NCBI GenBank assembly: GCA_002687715.1
Contig: NZBC01000055.1
Location: 1 to 39,674, forward strand
Origin: Planctomycetota bacterium
Lineage (GTDB): Bacteria; Planctomycetota; GCA-002687715
Length of the DNA: 39,674 nt
Direction of reading: 5' to 3'
The notes beneath the pieces are model-generated. The model was not told where the DNA came from, did no database searches, and saw nothing but the letters and a program-made list of their open reading frames with translations. Made by a program: the position numbers and the translations under genes. This document shows positions 1-7,662 of the stretch, piece after piece (the stretch's first letter is position 1; every line of letters starts with the position of its first letter).

Positions 1-290
1 CCCGCAGCGAATGGTAGTCGCTCTCCCGCCGCGGCGACCAGGCGGATCTCGGCCCGGGCGTCGGCGGCGCGCTGGCGTGCGCGGGCCGACAGATCGGCGT
101 CGGGTTCGACGGCCGTCACTCTCGCCGCCAGGGGATAGTGCTGGAACATCCGCCCCGTGCCGCATCCCACCTCCAGCACATCCCCGGTCAGGCCTTCGAC
201 CAGCGCGGCCCGGCGGCGGTCGTATCCGGCGTCATCAGCTCGATCCATGAGGCAGTCGAACAGCTCGGCATGGCTCAGTCGAAAGGACAT
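1..290 (-). CDS. SAM-dependent methyltransferase, partial (3' end beyond left edge)
   Basis: Read on the minus strand from the ATG at 290, the frame is open to the window edge (96 complete codons). The protein begins MSFRLSHAELFDCLMDRADD and reaches the class I methyltransferase motif I, VLEVGCGTGRM, near residues 40-50, then an acidic motif II, VTAVEPDADL, that normally binds the ribose of S-adenosylmethionine. This is the usual order and spacing of small UbiE/Methyltransf_11 proteins. The frame stays open upstream of the ATG without a convincing alternative start, and no clear ribosome-binding site is seen. The catalytic C-terminal half and the substrate are outside the window, so the target (lipid, quinone or small molecule) cannot be said. 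The gene is cut by the window edge, not visibly broken. Confidence 0.8.
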   Translation of the reverse strand, partial: MSFRLSHAELFDCLMDRADDAGYDRRRAALVEGLTGDVLEVGCGTGRMFQHYPLAARVTAVEPDADLSARARQRAADARAEIRLVAAAGERLPFAA

Positions 291-495
291 CGCGACGACG
301 CCGGGCGCGTGGCGGACGAAGTGTGCAATCTCACACCACACCAGGAGGATCTCCAGGTTCGCGAGTGCGGGCTCTCGTTGGCGACGTGGGTGACCGGTCC
401 ACGTCAGGATTGTAGAGCATCCAGCGGGTCCCGAGACCACGACCCTACTGCGGCGCGGATGGTGGGTCTTGACCGAACTCTCCGAACACCCGTCC

Positions 496-1015
496 TCAGA
501 ACGCGATGACGAAGTAGATGAAGAGACCGAGCAGCACGAGGACCATGACCTCGTGGAACCGACGATTCTCCCAGACCATCAGGGACGCGAGGAGCAGGAT
601 GGCTGCCCCGCGCGTCAGATTCGTGGGACGTACCCAGGACCCTCCGCCTGGAAGCGTCCGTTGCACCGCGTACGTGGCAATCGTGAGGGCGAAGACGCCG
701 AAGATCCCGCGGTGGTTCGCGTAGTAGTCCACGCGGAAATCGACGAGGTGGTCATCGGACGTTCCCTCGGTGTGATCACCGTGGCGGCGAGGTAGATCGT
801 GACCGGCACGGACAACTCCGCCAAGCACCTGACGAACGAGCTCTCCAGGTCGGCCCGTTCGCCCCAGACCAATGCCGCGAACCAGTACTGAACGCACATC
901 ATGAAGACGAGCGCGAGCCAGATCAGGTGCGGCCAGTAGGCGCATGCGTTGACGCCCCGTCACCTGGTTCGCGACGCGGCGAAGGATCTCCGCTCTGACG
1001 GCGCGGCCGAACCCG
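496..1015 (-). pseudogene. Small multi-pass membrane protein gene interrupted by two frameshifts
   Basis: Three minus-strand frames join into one membrane-protein-like sequence. The first (about 1015-940) reads AEILRRVANQVTGRQRMR. The second (941-768) reads AYWPHLIWLALVFMMCVQYW and on through a second hydrophobic stretch to AATVITP. The third (768-496) reads EGTSDDHLVDFRVDYYANHR followed by two further hydrophobic segments and ends IYFVIAF at a stop. The joins, near 941 and 768, need one single-base change each. The layout (short helical start, two membrane helices, an acidic linker with a YYANHR-like motif, two more helices) resembles conserved hypothetical membrane proteins of about 200 residues. 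A clear start codon is not visible. It may be a true pseudogene or an intact gene with two indel errors in the assembly. The upstream end is approximate. Confidence 0.55.
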
Positions 1016-1137
1016 ACTCCACCGAACTCCCGTTCGCTCGCGCCGGCCGATGGGCTCGTGCACCAACGGTCCTTTTTTTGGGGACGCCGTGCTTGACGCG
1101 GACATCCAGCGGGTGGAGGCTCGGTTCGGAACTATCT

Positions 1138-1143
1138 AGGAGG
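1138..1143 (+). promoter_or_regulatory. Strong ribosome-binding site AGGAGG
   Basis: A perfect AGGAGG lies 6 bases before the ATG at 1150. It decides the start of the LamG protein within a longer open frame that begins at 949, and a signal peptide follows immediately. Confidence 0.75.
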
Positions 1144-1149
1144 CCCGAC

Positions 1150-2283
1150 ATGGTTGTTCGAAGCGTCCTGTGCGTGGTGTGCCTTACCGTGTTGGTGCCG
1201 GCCCTGGCCGGGCAGGCGCTTCTTCTTTCCCACTGGTCCTTCGACGATCCCGCGGGAACGGGCGTGGTCGAGAGCGTGCAGGGCATCACCGAGACGGTCG
1301 TGGGCGCCGACGTGCGGGTCCCGGGACCAATCGGTTCGGCGCTCACGTTCGACGGGACGACCACGAACTTCACCAGCGTCGTCAACCAGGCGTCCTGGAA
1401 CTTCCTGACCAGCTTCACCATCACGTGCTGGATCCGGCCGGCGGCCACGCAGACGACCTGGGTTCCGATCATCGATCAGCACATCGCTGCCCAGAGCATG
1501 GGGCAGTTCTGCGGCCTGAGCTCGGCGAGCGCCGCGCACATCGCGGTCGGCAACGCCAGCCAGTGGCAGTCGTTGTACGGTCCCAGTCTCGCTGCGAATA
1601 CCTGGACGCACGCGGCGTTCGTGTTCGATGCGGCCGCGATCAACGGTGAGCTGACCCTGTACCTCGACGGAGTGCTGGTGCTGACGACGAACATCCCCGG
1701 CGGCCCGATGTTGGATCCCCGGGGAATCGTTCCCATGCGGATGGGCGCTCGCAACGGCGGCGGGGGGTTCCTCGCCGCGGACCTGGACGACCTCGCCTTC
1801 TTCGACGGTCCGCTCTCCGTTCTCGCCATCGTGGACATCATGAACAACGGCGTCCTGTCCGGCACCCCCCAGTACCAGACCAACTCCGGACTGGGGTCGC
1901 TCGACGTCAACGGGGTCCAGGGAACGACCCAGAGCCCCGCGATCGTGAACGTCCCCATCGGAACGACAGCCACTCTCGGCCTCGGGAGCACGAACGCCGG
2001 AATGCTCTGGGACCTCGGTTCAGGCCTCGCTCCGCTCATCTCCGTGAGCGCGGGAGCCTTCGTCCTGCCCGACGGACAGATCGTGAATCTGGACGTGAGC
2101 GATCCCACGCTCTCGTTCTGGTTCAACCTCCTCCAAGGGCCGACCTGGATCCCGTGGGGCGCATTGTCGATCCCGTTCTCGGTTCCGGTGCCCGCGGCCG
2201 TGTCCATGCAGATGGTGGTCGTGAGCCCGACGCTGCCTTCCGGAGTGGTGTTGTCCCAGCCGGTGCGATTGATCGTTCAGTAG
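1150..2283 (+). CDS. Secreted LamG/concanavalin-like jellyroll protein
   Basis: A 377-residue exported protein. Residues 1-21 (MVVRSVLCVVCLTVLVPALA) form a Sec signal peptide. Residues about 25-215 have the LamG-like layout: WSFDDPAGTG, then ALTFDG, FTITCWIRP, NTWTHAAFVFD, LTLYLDGVLV, and a late DLDDLAFFDGPLS strand. The C-terminal 150 residues form a beta-rich domain with no motif I can name. LamG domains usually bind glycans or other extracellular ligands; no catalytic residues are apparent, so an adhesive or carbohydrate-binding role is inference. The gene stands alone on the plus strand, with the frame-broken membrane gene on the opposite strand just upstream. A short GC-rich inverted repeat (GGCGC-AG-GCGCC at 2285-2296) follows the stop and could help termination, although no T-run follows it. 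Confidence 0.85.
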   Translation: MVVRSVLCVVCLTVLVPALAGQALLLSHWSFDDPAGTGVVESVQGITETVVGADVRVPGPIGSALTFDGTTTNFTSVVNQASWNFLTSFTITCWIRPAATQTTWVPIIDQHIAAQSMGQFCGLSSASAAHIAVGNASQWQSLYGPSLAANTWTHAAFVFDAAAINGELTLYLDGVLVLTTNIPGGPMLDPRGIVPMRMGARNGGGGFLAADLDDLAFFDGPLSVLAIVDIMNNGVLSGTPQYQTNSGLGSLDVNGVQGTTQSPAIVNVPIGTTATLGLGSTNAGMLWDLGSGLAPLISVSAGAFVLPDGQIVNLDVSDPTLSFWFNLLQGPTWIPWGALSIPFSVPVPAAVSMQMVVVSPTLPSGVVLSQPVRLIVQ

Positions 2284-2377
2284 CGGCGCAGGCGCCCGAC
2301 CAAGTGGCGCGGCTACGGATAGGATGCTCCGCGTCCGGTGCCAGGACGGTGCCGGAGCCGGATAAGGAGTACGCCGC

Positions 2378-4060
2378 GTGTCTCACCCAGTAGCCATTCG
2401 ATCCCTCTTGGTGGTTTCCCTCCTGGCCCTCGTCGGCGCCGACGTTCTCGCGCAGGCGACCAACGGCTCGAAGAGCCCGCGCTGGCTCACGTTCGAAGGC
2501 ACGAAGGGCCCGGGCGTCGGCAAGCACGTCGTGCTGATTGCCGCGGATCAGGAGTACCGCAGCGAGCAGTCGTTGCCCATGCTCGCGCGCATCCTCGCGG
2601 AGCGGCACGGCTTCTTTTGCACCGTCCTCTTTCTCGTCAACGGCGAGGGGGAGTCGGATCCCACTCTTCCCATCCGCTACCAGAAGAAGGACATCGTCCA
2701 CGACATCCCGGGTCTCGAACACCTGAAGAAGGCCGACCTGATGGTCCTCTTCAGCCGTCTCATCACGCTGCCCGACGAGCAGATCGCACACGTGATCGAC
2801 TACCTGGAGTCGGGCAAGCCGATCATCGGTATCCGGACTGCCAACCACGGGTTCCTCGGGAACTTCCCCTACGAGAAGAACGGCAAGAAGGTTCGGTTCG
2901 GCGATGACGTCCTCGGCGGGGCGTTCCGTTCTCATCACGGGAACTGGCACCGCGATTCGACGCGCGGGATCATCGTGAAGGAGAACGCCGGCCACCCGAT
3001 CTTGAAGGGAGTCCGCGACGTCTGGGGCCCCTCCGACGTCTACCAGGTCCACGCCCAGGGAAAGGGACTCTCCGCGGACTGCACGGGCCTGCTCTTGGGA
3101 CAACCGCTGCTCGGTCGCAAACACGACGACGGCGTCAACGAGAAGAAGGCAGCCCTGCCGATCGCCTGGACCAAGACCTGGACGGGTGACAGCGGCAAGA
3201 CGGCTCGGGTCTTCCACGTGACCATGGGCAGCGCCAAGGACTACCAGAGTGAGGGGCTGCGCCGTCTCACGGTGAACGCGGTCTACTGGTGCCTCGGGAT
3301 GGAGGACCGGATCCGGGCCGACATGAGCTGCGACTACGTCGGTCCCTACCGGCCCCTTTCCAGCGGCTTCAACTACGCGAAGCTCGGGGTGAGGCCGCGC
3401 CCGATCGCCGCGTACGACACCCGGACGCGCTCTCTCTTCAATGGCCGGGACCTGACGGGCTGGAAGGCCGACGTGCCCGCCGCGGACAAGAAGAGCGTGT
3501 CGCCCAGCTTCATCGTTCGCGACGGGCTCCTGGTGAGCAAGGGCCGCCCGCTGGGTCACCTGATCACCGAGGCGATCTACGAGGACTACCGTCTCGAAGT
3601 GGAATACCGCTTCGCCGCCAAGGCCGGGAACTGCGGCGTCCTCGTGCACGCCTCGAAACCTCGGGCCCTCTACGCCATGTTCCCGCAGTCAATCGAAGTG
3701 CAGATGCAGAGCGGTCATGCCGGCGACTTCTGGTGCATCCAGGAGAACATCGCCGTCGAGGACATGGCCAAGCGCCGCCGCGGCTCTCCTGAGCGGTGGG
3801 GCGGCGGGCCGCGCGACTCCCGCAACATCAAGAACCTGACCGACGGCAGCGAGAAACCGGTCGGCCATTGGAACCGGATGGTGATCGAGTGCCTGGACAA
3901 GCGCGTGCGCGTGTGGGTCAACGGAGACCTCGTGAACGACGGGTTCGATTCCACGGCCACGAAGGGACGCATCGCGCTCCAGGCCGAAGGGACGGAGGTG
4001 GAGTTTCGTCGGCTCGACTTCACGCCGATCGGAGAGCTGACGAAGGCCGGGCCCCGTTGA
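2378..4060 (+). CDS. ThuA-like domain fused to DUF1080 (3-keto-disaccharide hydrolase-like)
   Basis: A 560-residue exported protein starting at GTG, chosen because AAGGAG lies 8 bases upstream and a signal peptide ending near VLAQ (residue 26) follows. The first half matches the ThuA/glutamine-amidotransferase-like fold: KHVVLIAADQEYRSEQSLPM, then a flexible sheet with DLMVLFSRL, KPIIGIRTANHGF and a SHHGNWHRD motif typical of planctomycete ThuA proteins. The second half, from about residue 345 (RSLFNGRDLTGWKADVP), is a DUF1080 jellyroll, with LEVEYRF, GNCGVLVH, IEVQMQSGHAGDFWCI, WNRMVIECL and VWVNGDLVND. DUF1080 members include 3-keto-glycoside hydrolases, and ThuA proteins are linked to disaccharide catabolism, so a secreted or periplasmic sugar role is likely. 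The pairing of both domains in one chain is known in Planctomycetota. The substrate cannot be read from sequence. Confidence 0.85.
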   Translation: MSHPVAIRSLLVVSLLALVGADVLAQATNGSKSPRWLTFEGTKGPGVGKHVVLIAADQEYRSEQSLPMLARILAERHGFFCTVLFLVNGEGESDPTLPIRYQKKDIVHDIPGLEHLKKADLMVLFSRLITLPDEQIAHVIDYLESGKPIIGIRTANHGFLGNFPYEKNGKKVRFGDDVLGGAFRSHHGNWHRDSTRGIIVKENAGHPILKGVRDVWGPSDVYQVHAQGKGLSADCTGLLLGQPLLGRKHDDGVNEKKAALPIAWTKTWTGDSGKTARVFHVTMGSAKDYQSEGLRRLTVNAVYWCLGMEDRIRADMSCDYVGPYRPLSSGFNYAKLGVRPRPIAAYDTRTRSLFNGRDLTGWKADVPAADKKSVSPSFIVRDGLLVSKGRPLGHLITEAIYEDYRLEVEYRFAAKAGNCGVLVHASKPRALYAMFPQSIEVQMQSGHAGDFWCIQENIAVEDMAKRRRGSPERWGGGPRDSRNIKNLTDGSEKPVGHWNRMVIECLDKRVRVWVNGDLVNDGFDSTATKGRIALQAEGTEVEFRRLDFTPIGELTKAGPR

Positions 4061-4314
4061 CGAGGATGATCATCCTGGAGCGTTGAGCGCGCATACCCGG
4101 CCACCCGATCACCGATCAGTGGCGGGGGAGACTCGTTCCTGAGCAACGCCGGGCCCACGGCTCCCTTGTCTTCCAAGACGTAGCGCTCGGCCATGAGGTC
4201 ACGGGCGCGTTCGATCACGTTCGAACGAGCGTCGGCGAAGATGCGCGTCTCCCGGCGAGACCACTCCGTTCGGCGCTCGAGGAGCGGTTGCCGGGCGTCG
4301 ATTCTCCGGACCAT
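3715..4314 (-). CDS. Uncertain ORF in the 4061-4447 gap, running antisense into the ThuA-DUF1080 gene
   Basis: This is the only candidate gene in the otherwise empty stretch 4061-4447. From the ATG at 4314 the first 75 or so residues (RTEWSRRETRIFADARSNVI and ERARDLMAERYVLEDKG) look like a charged helical protein with GC-rich third codon positions. The remaining 120 residues lie opposite the ThuA-DUF1080 gene and look like an antisense shadow. A short real gene or remnant whose end has been lost by frameshift is possible. I recognise no family, and see no ribosome-binding site. The part of the gap from 4315 to 4432 shows nothing clear. Confidence 0.2.
   Translation of the reverse strand: MVRRIDARQPLLERRTEWSRRETRIFADARSNVIERARDLMAERYVLEDKGAVGPALLRNESPPPLIGDRVAGYARSTLQDDHPRQRGPAFVSSPIGVKSSRRNSTSVPSAWSAMRPFVAVESNPSFTRSPLTHTRTRLSRHSITIRFQWPTGFSLPSVRFLMLRESRGPPPHRSGEPRRRLAMSSTAMFSWMHQKSPA
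4063..4076. repeat. Perfect 14-bp palindrome just after the ThuA-DUF1080 stop
   Basis: AGGATGATCATCCT is a perfect dyad starting 3 bases after the stop codon. It lacks a loop and a following T-run, so it is a poor intrinsic terminator. It could be a protein-binding site or chance. Confidence 0.35.
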
Positions 4315-4447
4315 GGTTGATTCGATACCTGACCAATGACTCGACTCGTGTCTCGGTCAAAACTATCGGACGAAGACCAGGATAAACCCCGACTAGTCGT
4401 CCGCGCCGCCGCGTTTGCCTCATACGCAGCCCAGGAGACAGGCCCCC

Positions 4448-5758
4448 ATGATCGCTCGCTACTTGCTCCCCGCTCTTTCCCTGTTCGCCGTCACTGCAAA
4501 CGCCCAGGATGGAGCGTGGCCCGGATTCCGAGGCCCCGGGCGAGACGGCATCGCGCCCTCGGCGAAACCGCTGGTCAAGTGGAGCGACGACGAGGGTGTG
4601 AGGTGGAAGACCGAGCTGCCCGGCCCGGGCTCGTCCAGTCCGATCGTCGTAGGCGATTGCGTGTACGTCGCTTGCTACTCCGGTTTCGGCTATCACCTGG
4701 AGAATGGCGGGGAGATGAAGGACCTCAAGCACCACCTCGTGTGCGTGGAGAGGTCCAGCGGGAAGATCGTGTGGGATTGCATCGTGCCAGGCCCGCTCGA
4801 GAAGCGTCCCCCGCGCGTGCAGATCGTCGAGCATGGATTCGCGAGCCCGACGCCCGTCTGCGACGGAAAGGCCATCTACGCCTACTTCGGTCGCGCCGGC
4901 GTCGTGGCGATCAGCCTGGAGGGCAAAGTTCTCTGGAAGGAGGATCTGGGGTTGCCGTCCCCGGACGCCCCTGCCGCGACCAACAGCGTCGAGCGCGGCG
5001 GCCGTCGGATTTCACTCCGCTGGGGCGCCGCCGCCAGCCCGCTGTTGCACGACGGTCTGGTGATCGTGAACTCATCGGAGGAGAACAACGCCATCCAGGC
5101 CTTCGACAAGAAGACGGGCAAGGTGGTGTGGAAGCGCGAGTCAGCCAATCTCGAGGGCACGGCGATCTCGCCCATGCTGGCCGGTCCAGCCTCGGCACCG
5201 TACGTCCTCATGGCGCTCGGCGGCGAGATCTGGGCGCTGCAACCGAAGACCGGCAAGCTCCTGTGGAGCGTCGAGACGGATACGCGTGGCGGCATGTCGT
5301 CCACCTCGGTGGCCGATGAGGAGATGATCTACGTCTTCGGCGGCGAGGGGAAGAACTACACCCTTCGCATCGGTGCCAAGGACGGCGCGTCGCGGGTGGC
5401 GTGGAGGAGCAAGAACGTCGAGATCCCGTCGCCCGTCCTCTACGACGGGAAGCTGTTCCTGGTGAACATGCAGGGAATGGGGGTCTGCATGAACGCGAAG
5501 GACGGGGAGGTCCTTTTCGACGGTCGTCTCGAGGGTCGCACGTCCCAGGTCTACGCCTCTCCCGTCCTGGCTGACGGCCGCCTCTATGTCGTCACCCGCA
5601 AGCGTGGCGTGTTCGTGTACTCGGCGGACGGGAAGTTCTCCCTTCAGGCTCGCAACGAGCTGACGGACGGCACCCAGTTCAACGCCTCGCCGGCGATCGT
5701 CGGCGACCAGATCTATTTGCGCTCTGACAAGCAGCTGTTCTGCCTCGCCGGCAAGTGA
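4448..5758 (+). CDS. Secreted PQQ-like (BamB-type) beta-propeller protein
   Basis: A 436-residue protein with a signal peptide ending at NAQ (residue 20). The ATG at 4448 is chosen because AGGAGA lies 9 bases upstream; the frame is open further but without a signal sequence. It opens with the motif WPGFRGPGRDGIAP seen in planctomycete PQQ-domain proteins. It then shows repeated blades: GSSSPIVVGDCVYVACY, LVCVERSSGKIVWD, AFDKKTGKVVWK, ALQPKTGKLLWSVET, VCMNAKDGEVLFDG and a final IVGDQIYLRSDKQLFCLAGK. These are tryptophan-docking blades of an eight-bladed PQQ propeller, though most such proteins bind no cofactor and act as scaffolds or outer-membrane factors. No catalytic dehydrogenase Asp/Glu pair is obvious. 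It may share a role with the upstream ThuA-DUF1080 gene, but the 387-base gap argues against one transcript. Confidence 0.85.
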   Translation: MIARYLLPALSLFAVTANAQDGAWPGFRGPGRDGIAPSAKPLVKWSDDEGVRWKTELPGPGSSSPIVVGDCVYVACYSGFGYHLENGGEMKDLKHHLVCVERSSGKIVWDCIVPGPLEKRPPRVQIVEHGFASPTPVCDGKAIYAYFGRAGVVAISLEGKVLWKEDLGLPSPDAPAATNSVERGGRRISLRWGAAASPLLHDGLVIVNSSEENNAIQAFDKKTGKVVWKRESANLEGTAISPMLAGPASAPYVLMALGGEIWALQPKTGKLLWSVETDTRGGMSSTSVADEEMIYVFGGEGKNYTLRIGAKDGASRVAWRSKNVEIPSPVLYDGKLFLVNMQGMGVCMNAKDGEVLFDGRLEGRTSQVYASPVLADGRLYVVTRKRGVFVYSADGKFSLQARNELTDGTQFNASPAIVGDQIYLRSDKQLFCLAGK

Positions 5759-5894
5759 ACGACGGCATTCGGCCGCCGGCAAGAGTGGGGCCGCTACGGT
5801 CGGACCACGGTGACCGACCCCGGCTTCACTGCGACGCCAGCGCGGCCGGTCTTCTGGGTCACCTCGGCGAGGTGCGGACTACCGATCGGATCGA

Positions 5895-6044
5895 ATGGAG
5901 GATGCGAAGGCCGGAGTCAACTACGGGAACGCGTTCATCCACCCCGACTTCGTTCGTGGCGGCCGGGCGCCGCATCTCGATACGGAGGCGCTGCACCCCG
6001 CGGGGCTACGAGGTTGGCAGGACGACGTCGTCTTTCGTCGCTGA
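5895..6044 (+). CDS. Possible 49-residue ORF in the 5759-6067 gap
   Basis: The stretch 5759-6067 has no confident gene. Within it an ATG at 5895 opens a 49-residue frame beginning MEDAKAGVNYGNAFIHPDFV and ending QDDVVFRR at TGA. The AGVNYGNAF segment is reminiscent of the first strand of some glycoside hydrolases (GVNxGNA), so it may be the remnant of a longer gene. It could also be a real small protein or chance. No signal peptide or strong ribosome-binding site is seen. Confidence 0.25.
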   Translation: MEDAKAGVNYGNAFIHPDFVRGGRAPHLDTEALHPAGLRGWQDDVVFRR

Positions 6045-6067
6045 CGACGCGTCGGCTCGGAGTCGAT

Positions 6068-6301
6068 CTAGGAGTCTCGGAGCCTCTCGCACTGCCGAAT
6101 CAACTCGCGAGCTTCGCCCGCGCGGTCCGCCCCGACCATCAGGCGCATGCTCGCATCACCGATGCCCGGGCCACCCTGGGCGTAGTGCTCGTTCACGATG
6201 TAGTACTGAATCCCACTTGGTGTGAGCTTGGCGTGGATGAGGGCTACGTCCTCAGCCGTGAACGGCTCGTAGATGCAGACGAAGTCAAGTGGATCAGCCA
6301 T
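6068..6301 (-). CDS. DUF2007-family small protein
   Basis: A 77-residue protein from the ATG at 6301 (a GTG at 6307 would add two residues). It shows the DUF2007 pattern: an N-terminal strand DFVCIYEPFTAEDVALIHAK, then a short strand, GIQYYIVNEHYAQGG, and a C-terminal RLMVGADRAGEARELIRQCE helix. DUF2007 members are called putative signal-transducing proteins and adopt a small ferredoxin-like fold; their biochemical role is not established. The length is normal for the family. It sits just downstream of the CxxC-knuckle gene on the same strand, with 42 bases between. Confidence 0.75.
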   Translation of the reverse strand: MADPLDFVCIYEPFTAEDVALIHAKLTPSGIQYYIVNEHYAQGGPGIGDASMRLMVGADRAGEARELIRQCERLRDS

Positions 6302-6343
6302 CGCCACCCATGGTAGCTCGTTCCGAGCGACCCAGCGCTTCTC

Positions 6344-7486
6344 CTACCGCGCCGTCTTCTTCAGTTTGAGCCGGAGCCTGGGAATGGCCCGGCGCCGTTC
6401 CTTCTCCCGGCGCTTCGCCAGGAGCGGGGGGACCTCACTGACGGAGAGGGGTTTGGCAGCGGCTTGCGCGGCGGCGATCATGAACTTCCGCGCCCGGTTC
6501 TTGCGTCCGGCCGCGAGCAGGATGTCACCGAAGACTTCGAGAGGAGCCCACGGGCCGAGGATGGTGCATCCGCAGGCTGTCTTCCCGGCGTACGTGCAGT
6601 CCTTTCGGACCCGTTTGCGACCTTCGCAGGTGTCGCAGCTCGTCGTGCCCTTGACGCACTGCGTGCACTTGTCGAAGCCTCGGCCAGAGCACTCGTTGCA
6701 GCTCTTCGTGCCCGCGCTCGAGCTCCGGCCGCCCCCGCCGACGGTCTTGTACCGGACCCGACCGCAGCCCGCGCATTTCTGGCAAGCCTGGCGCGCGAGC
6801 CCGGAGCAGGATTGACACACGGCCCGGCCGGTGGCGGAGCACGACCCGCAGCCGACCTCGTTGTGACCCCCTCGGCCACAGAGCCAGCACTTCAGATAGG
6901 CCTTGCCCTTGCACAGCTGGCACCGGTTCGCGGGTTCCTTGATGACACAACCGGGGCAAGGGAGTGTCTTGCCGCCACCGCAGGTCCAGCACGGGATTTC
7001 GAGCCGGCGATCGCCAGCGCACGCCCTGCAGGTGATCTTCCCCGCGCGGCACGCTGCGCACTTCGTCAGCCCGGACGCTGCGCAGAGTTTGCACGAGGCT
7101 CGATGGCCGCTCTCCCACAGGATGGCGCCTCCGTAGCACACGCTGCTGGGACATATGGTCTTGCCGTCGACGGGCGTCTTCCGCCGGAGCTTCTTCTTGC
7201 CGATCGTCGTGCGGAGGGCCTCCCGGATCCGCTTGCGCGCGGCTTTGACCACGGCGTCGGCCTCGGGATCCCCCGTGAGCTTGGGCATGCCGCACCGCAG
7301 GCAGTCCGTCTTGCCGAGACCGGAGCAGCGGCTGCAGTCGATCTTCACCTTCCCTCGCCCGTTGCAGGTGACGCAGGTCACCATCTTCACCCGGTCGCAC
7401 ACGCTGCACCGCGACGGTCGGCCGGTCTGGCCGGGAGAGACGAGAACGAGGTTCACGAGGACCAGCAGGATCGCGCAACGCGACAT
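6344..7486 (-). CDS. Secreted protein with about 17 CxxC knuckles (DnaJ zinc-finger-like)
   Basis: A 380-residue protein. Residues 1-20 (MSRCAILLVLVNLVLVSPGQ) look like a signal peptide. The body carries about 17 CxxC pairs, many in the form CxxCxGxG that defines the DnaJ cysteine-rich zinc-binding domain: CVTCNGRG, CSRCSGLG, CKLCAASG, CWTCGGG, CGSCSATG, CNECSGRG. None is followed by His, so they are not haem c sites. A charged insert (about residues 73-115) separates two blocks, and the last 70 residues are cysteine-free, basic and helical. There is no J domain or Hsp70-related part. In DnaJ such knuckles bind zinc and unfolded protein; here export suggests a zinc-rich structural or redox role outside the cytoplasm, which is inference. 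A clear ribosome-binding site, AGGAGG, is present on this strand before the start. Confidence 0.75.
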   Translation of the reverse strand: MSRCAILLVLVNLVLVSPGQTGRPSRCSVCDRVKMVTCVTCNGRGKVKIDCSRCSGLGKTDCLRCGMPKLTGDPEADAVVKAARKRIREALRTTIGKKKLRRKTPVDGKTICPSSVCYGGAILWESGHRASCKLCAASGLTKCAACRAGKITCRACAGDRRLEIPCWTCGGGKTLPCPGCVIKEPANRCQLCKGKAYLKCWLCGRGGHNEVGCGSCSATGRAVCQSCSGLARQACQKCAGCGRVRYKTVGGGGRSSSAGTKSCNECSGRGFDKCTQCVKGTTSCDTCEGRKRVRKDCTYAGKTACGCTILGPWAPLEVFGDILLAAGRKNRARKFMIAAAQAAAKPLSVSEVPPLLAKRREKERRRAIPRLRLKLKKTAR

Positions 7487-7662
7487 CGGTCAATGCCTCC
7501 TAATGGGGAGTGCGCCACCCCGAGCGAGAGTCGGTATGGCTCCACCTTCCGGGTCTCGCCGGCCTGCTCGCGAAATCGCCCCGATACAGACCATTATAGG
7601 GCAACGGACTGCCGTCGTCTCTATTCAGCTCGGGCGGCTGCCACGCCGATCGGTTCCATAGC

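Noticed and set aside
1070..1085. T-run at 1072-1079 as an intrinsic terminator
   Set aside because: The T-run lies inside the loop between GTCC and GGAC arms rather than after a stem.
2123..3649. 508-residue open frame on the minus strand
   Set aside because: It lies opposite the LamG and ThuA-DUF1080 genes, is rich in Val, Arg and Asp as antisense frames in GC-rich DNA are, and shows no domain.
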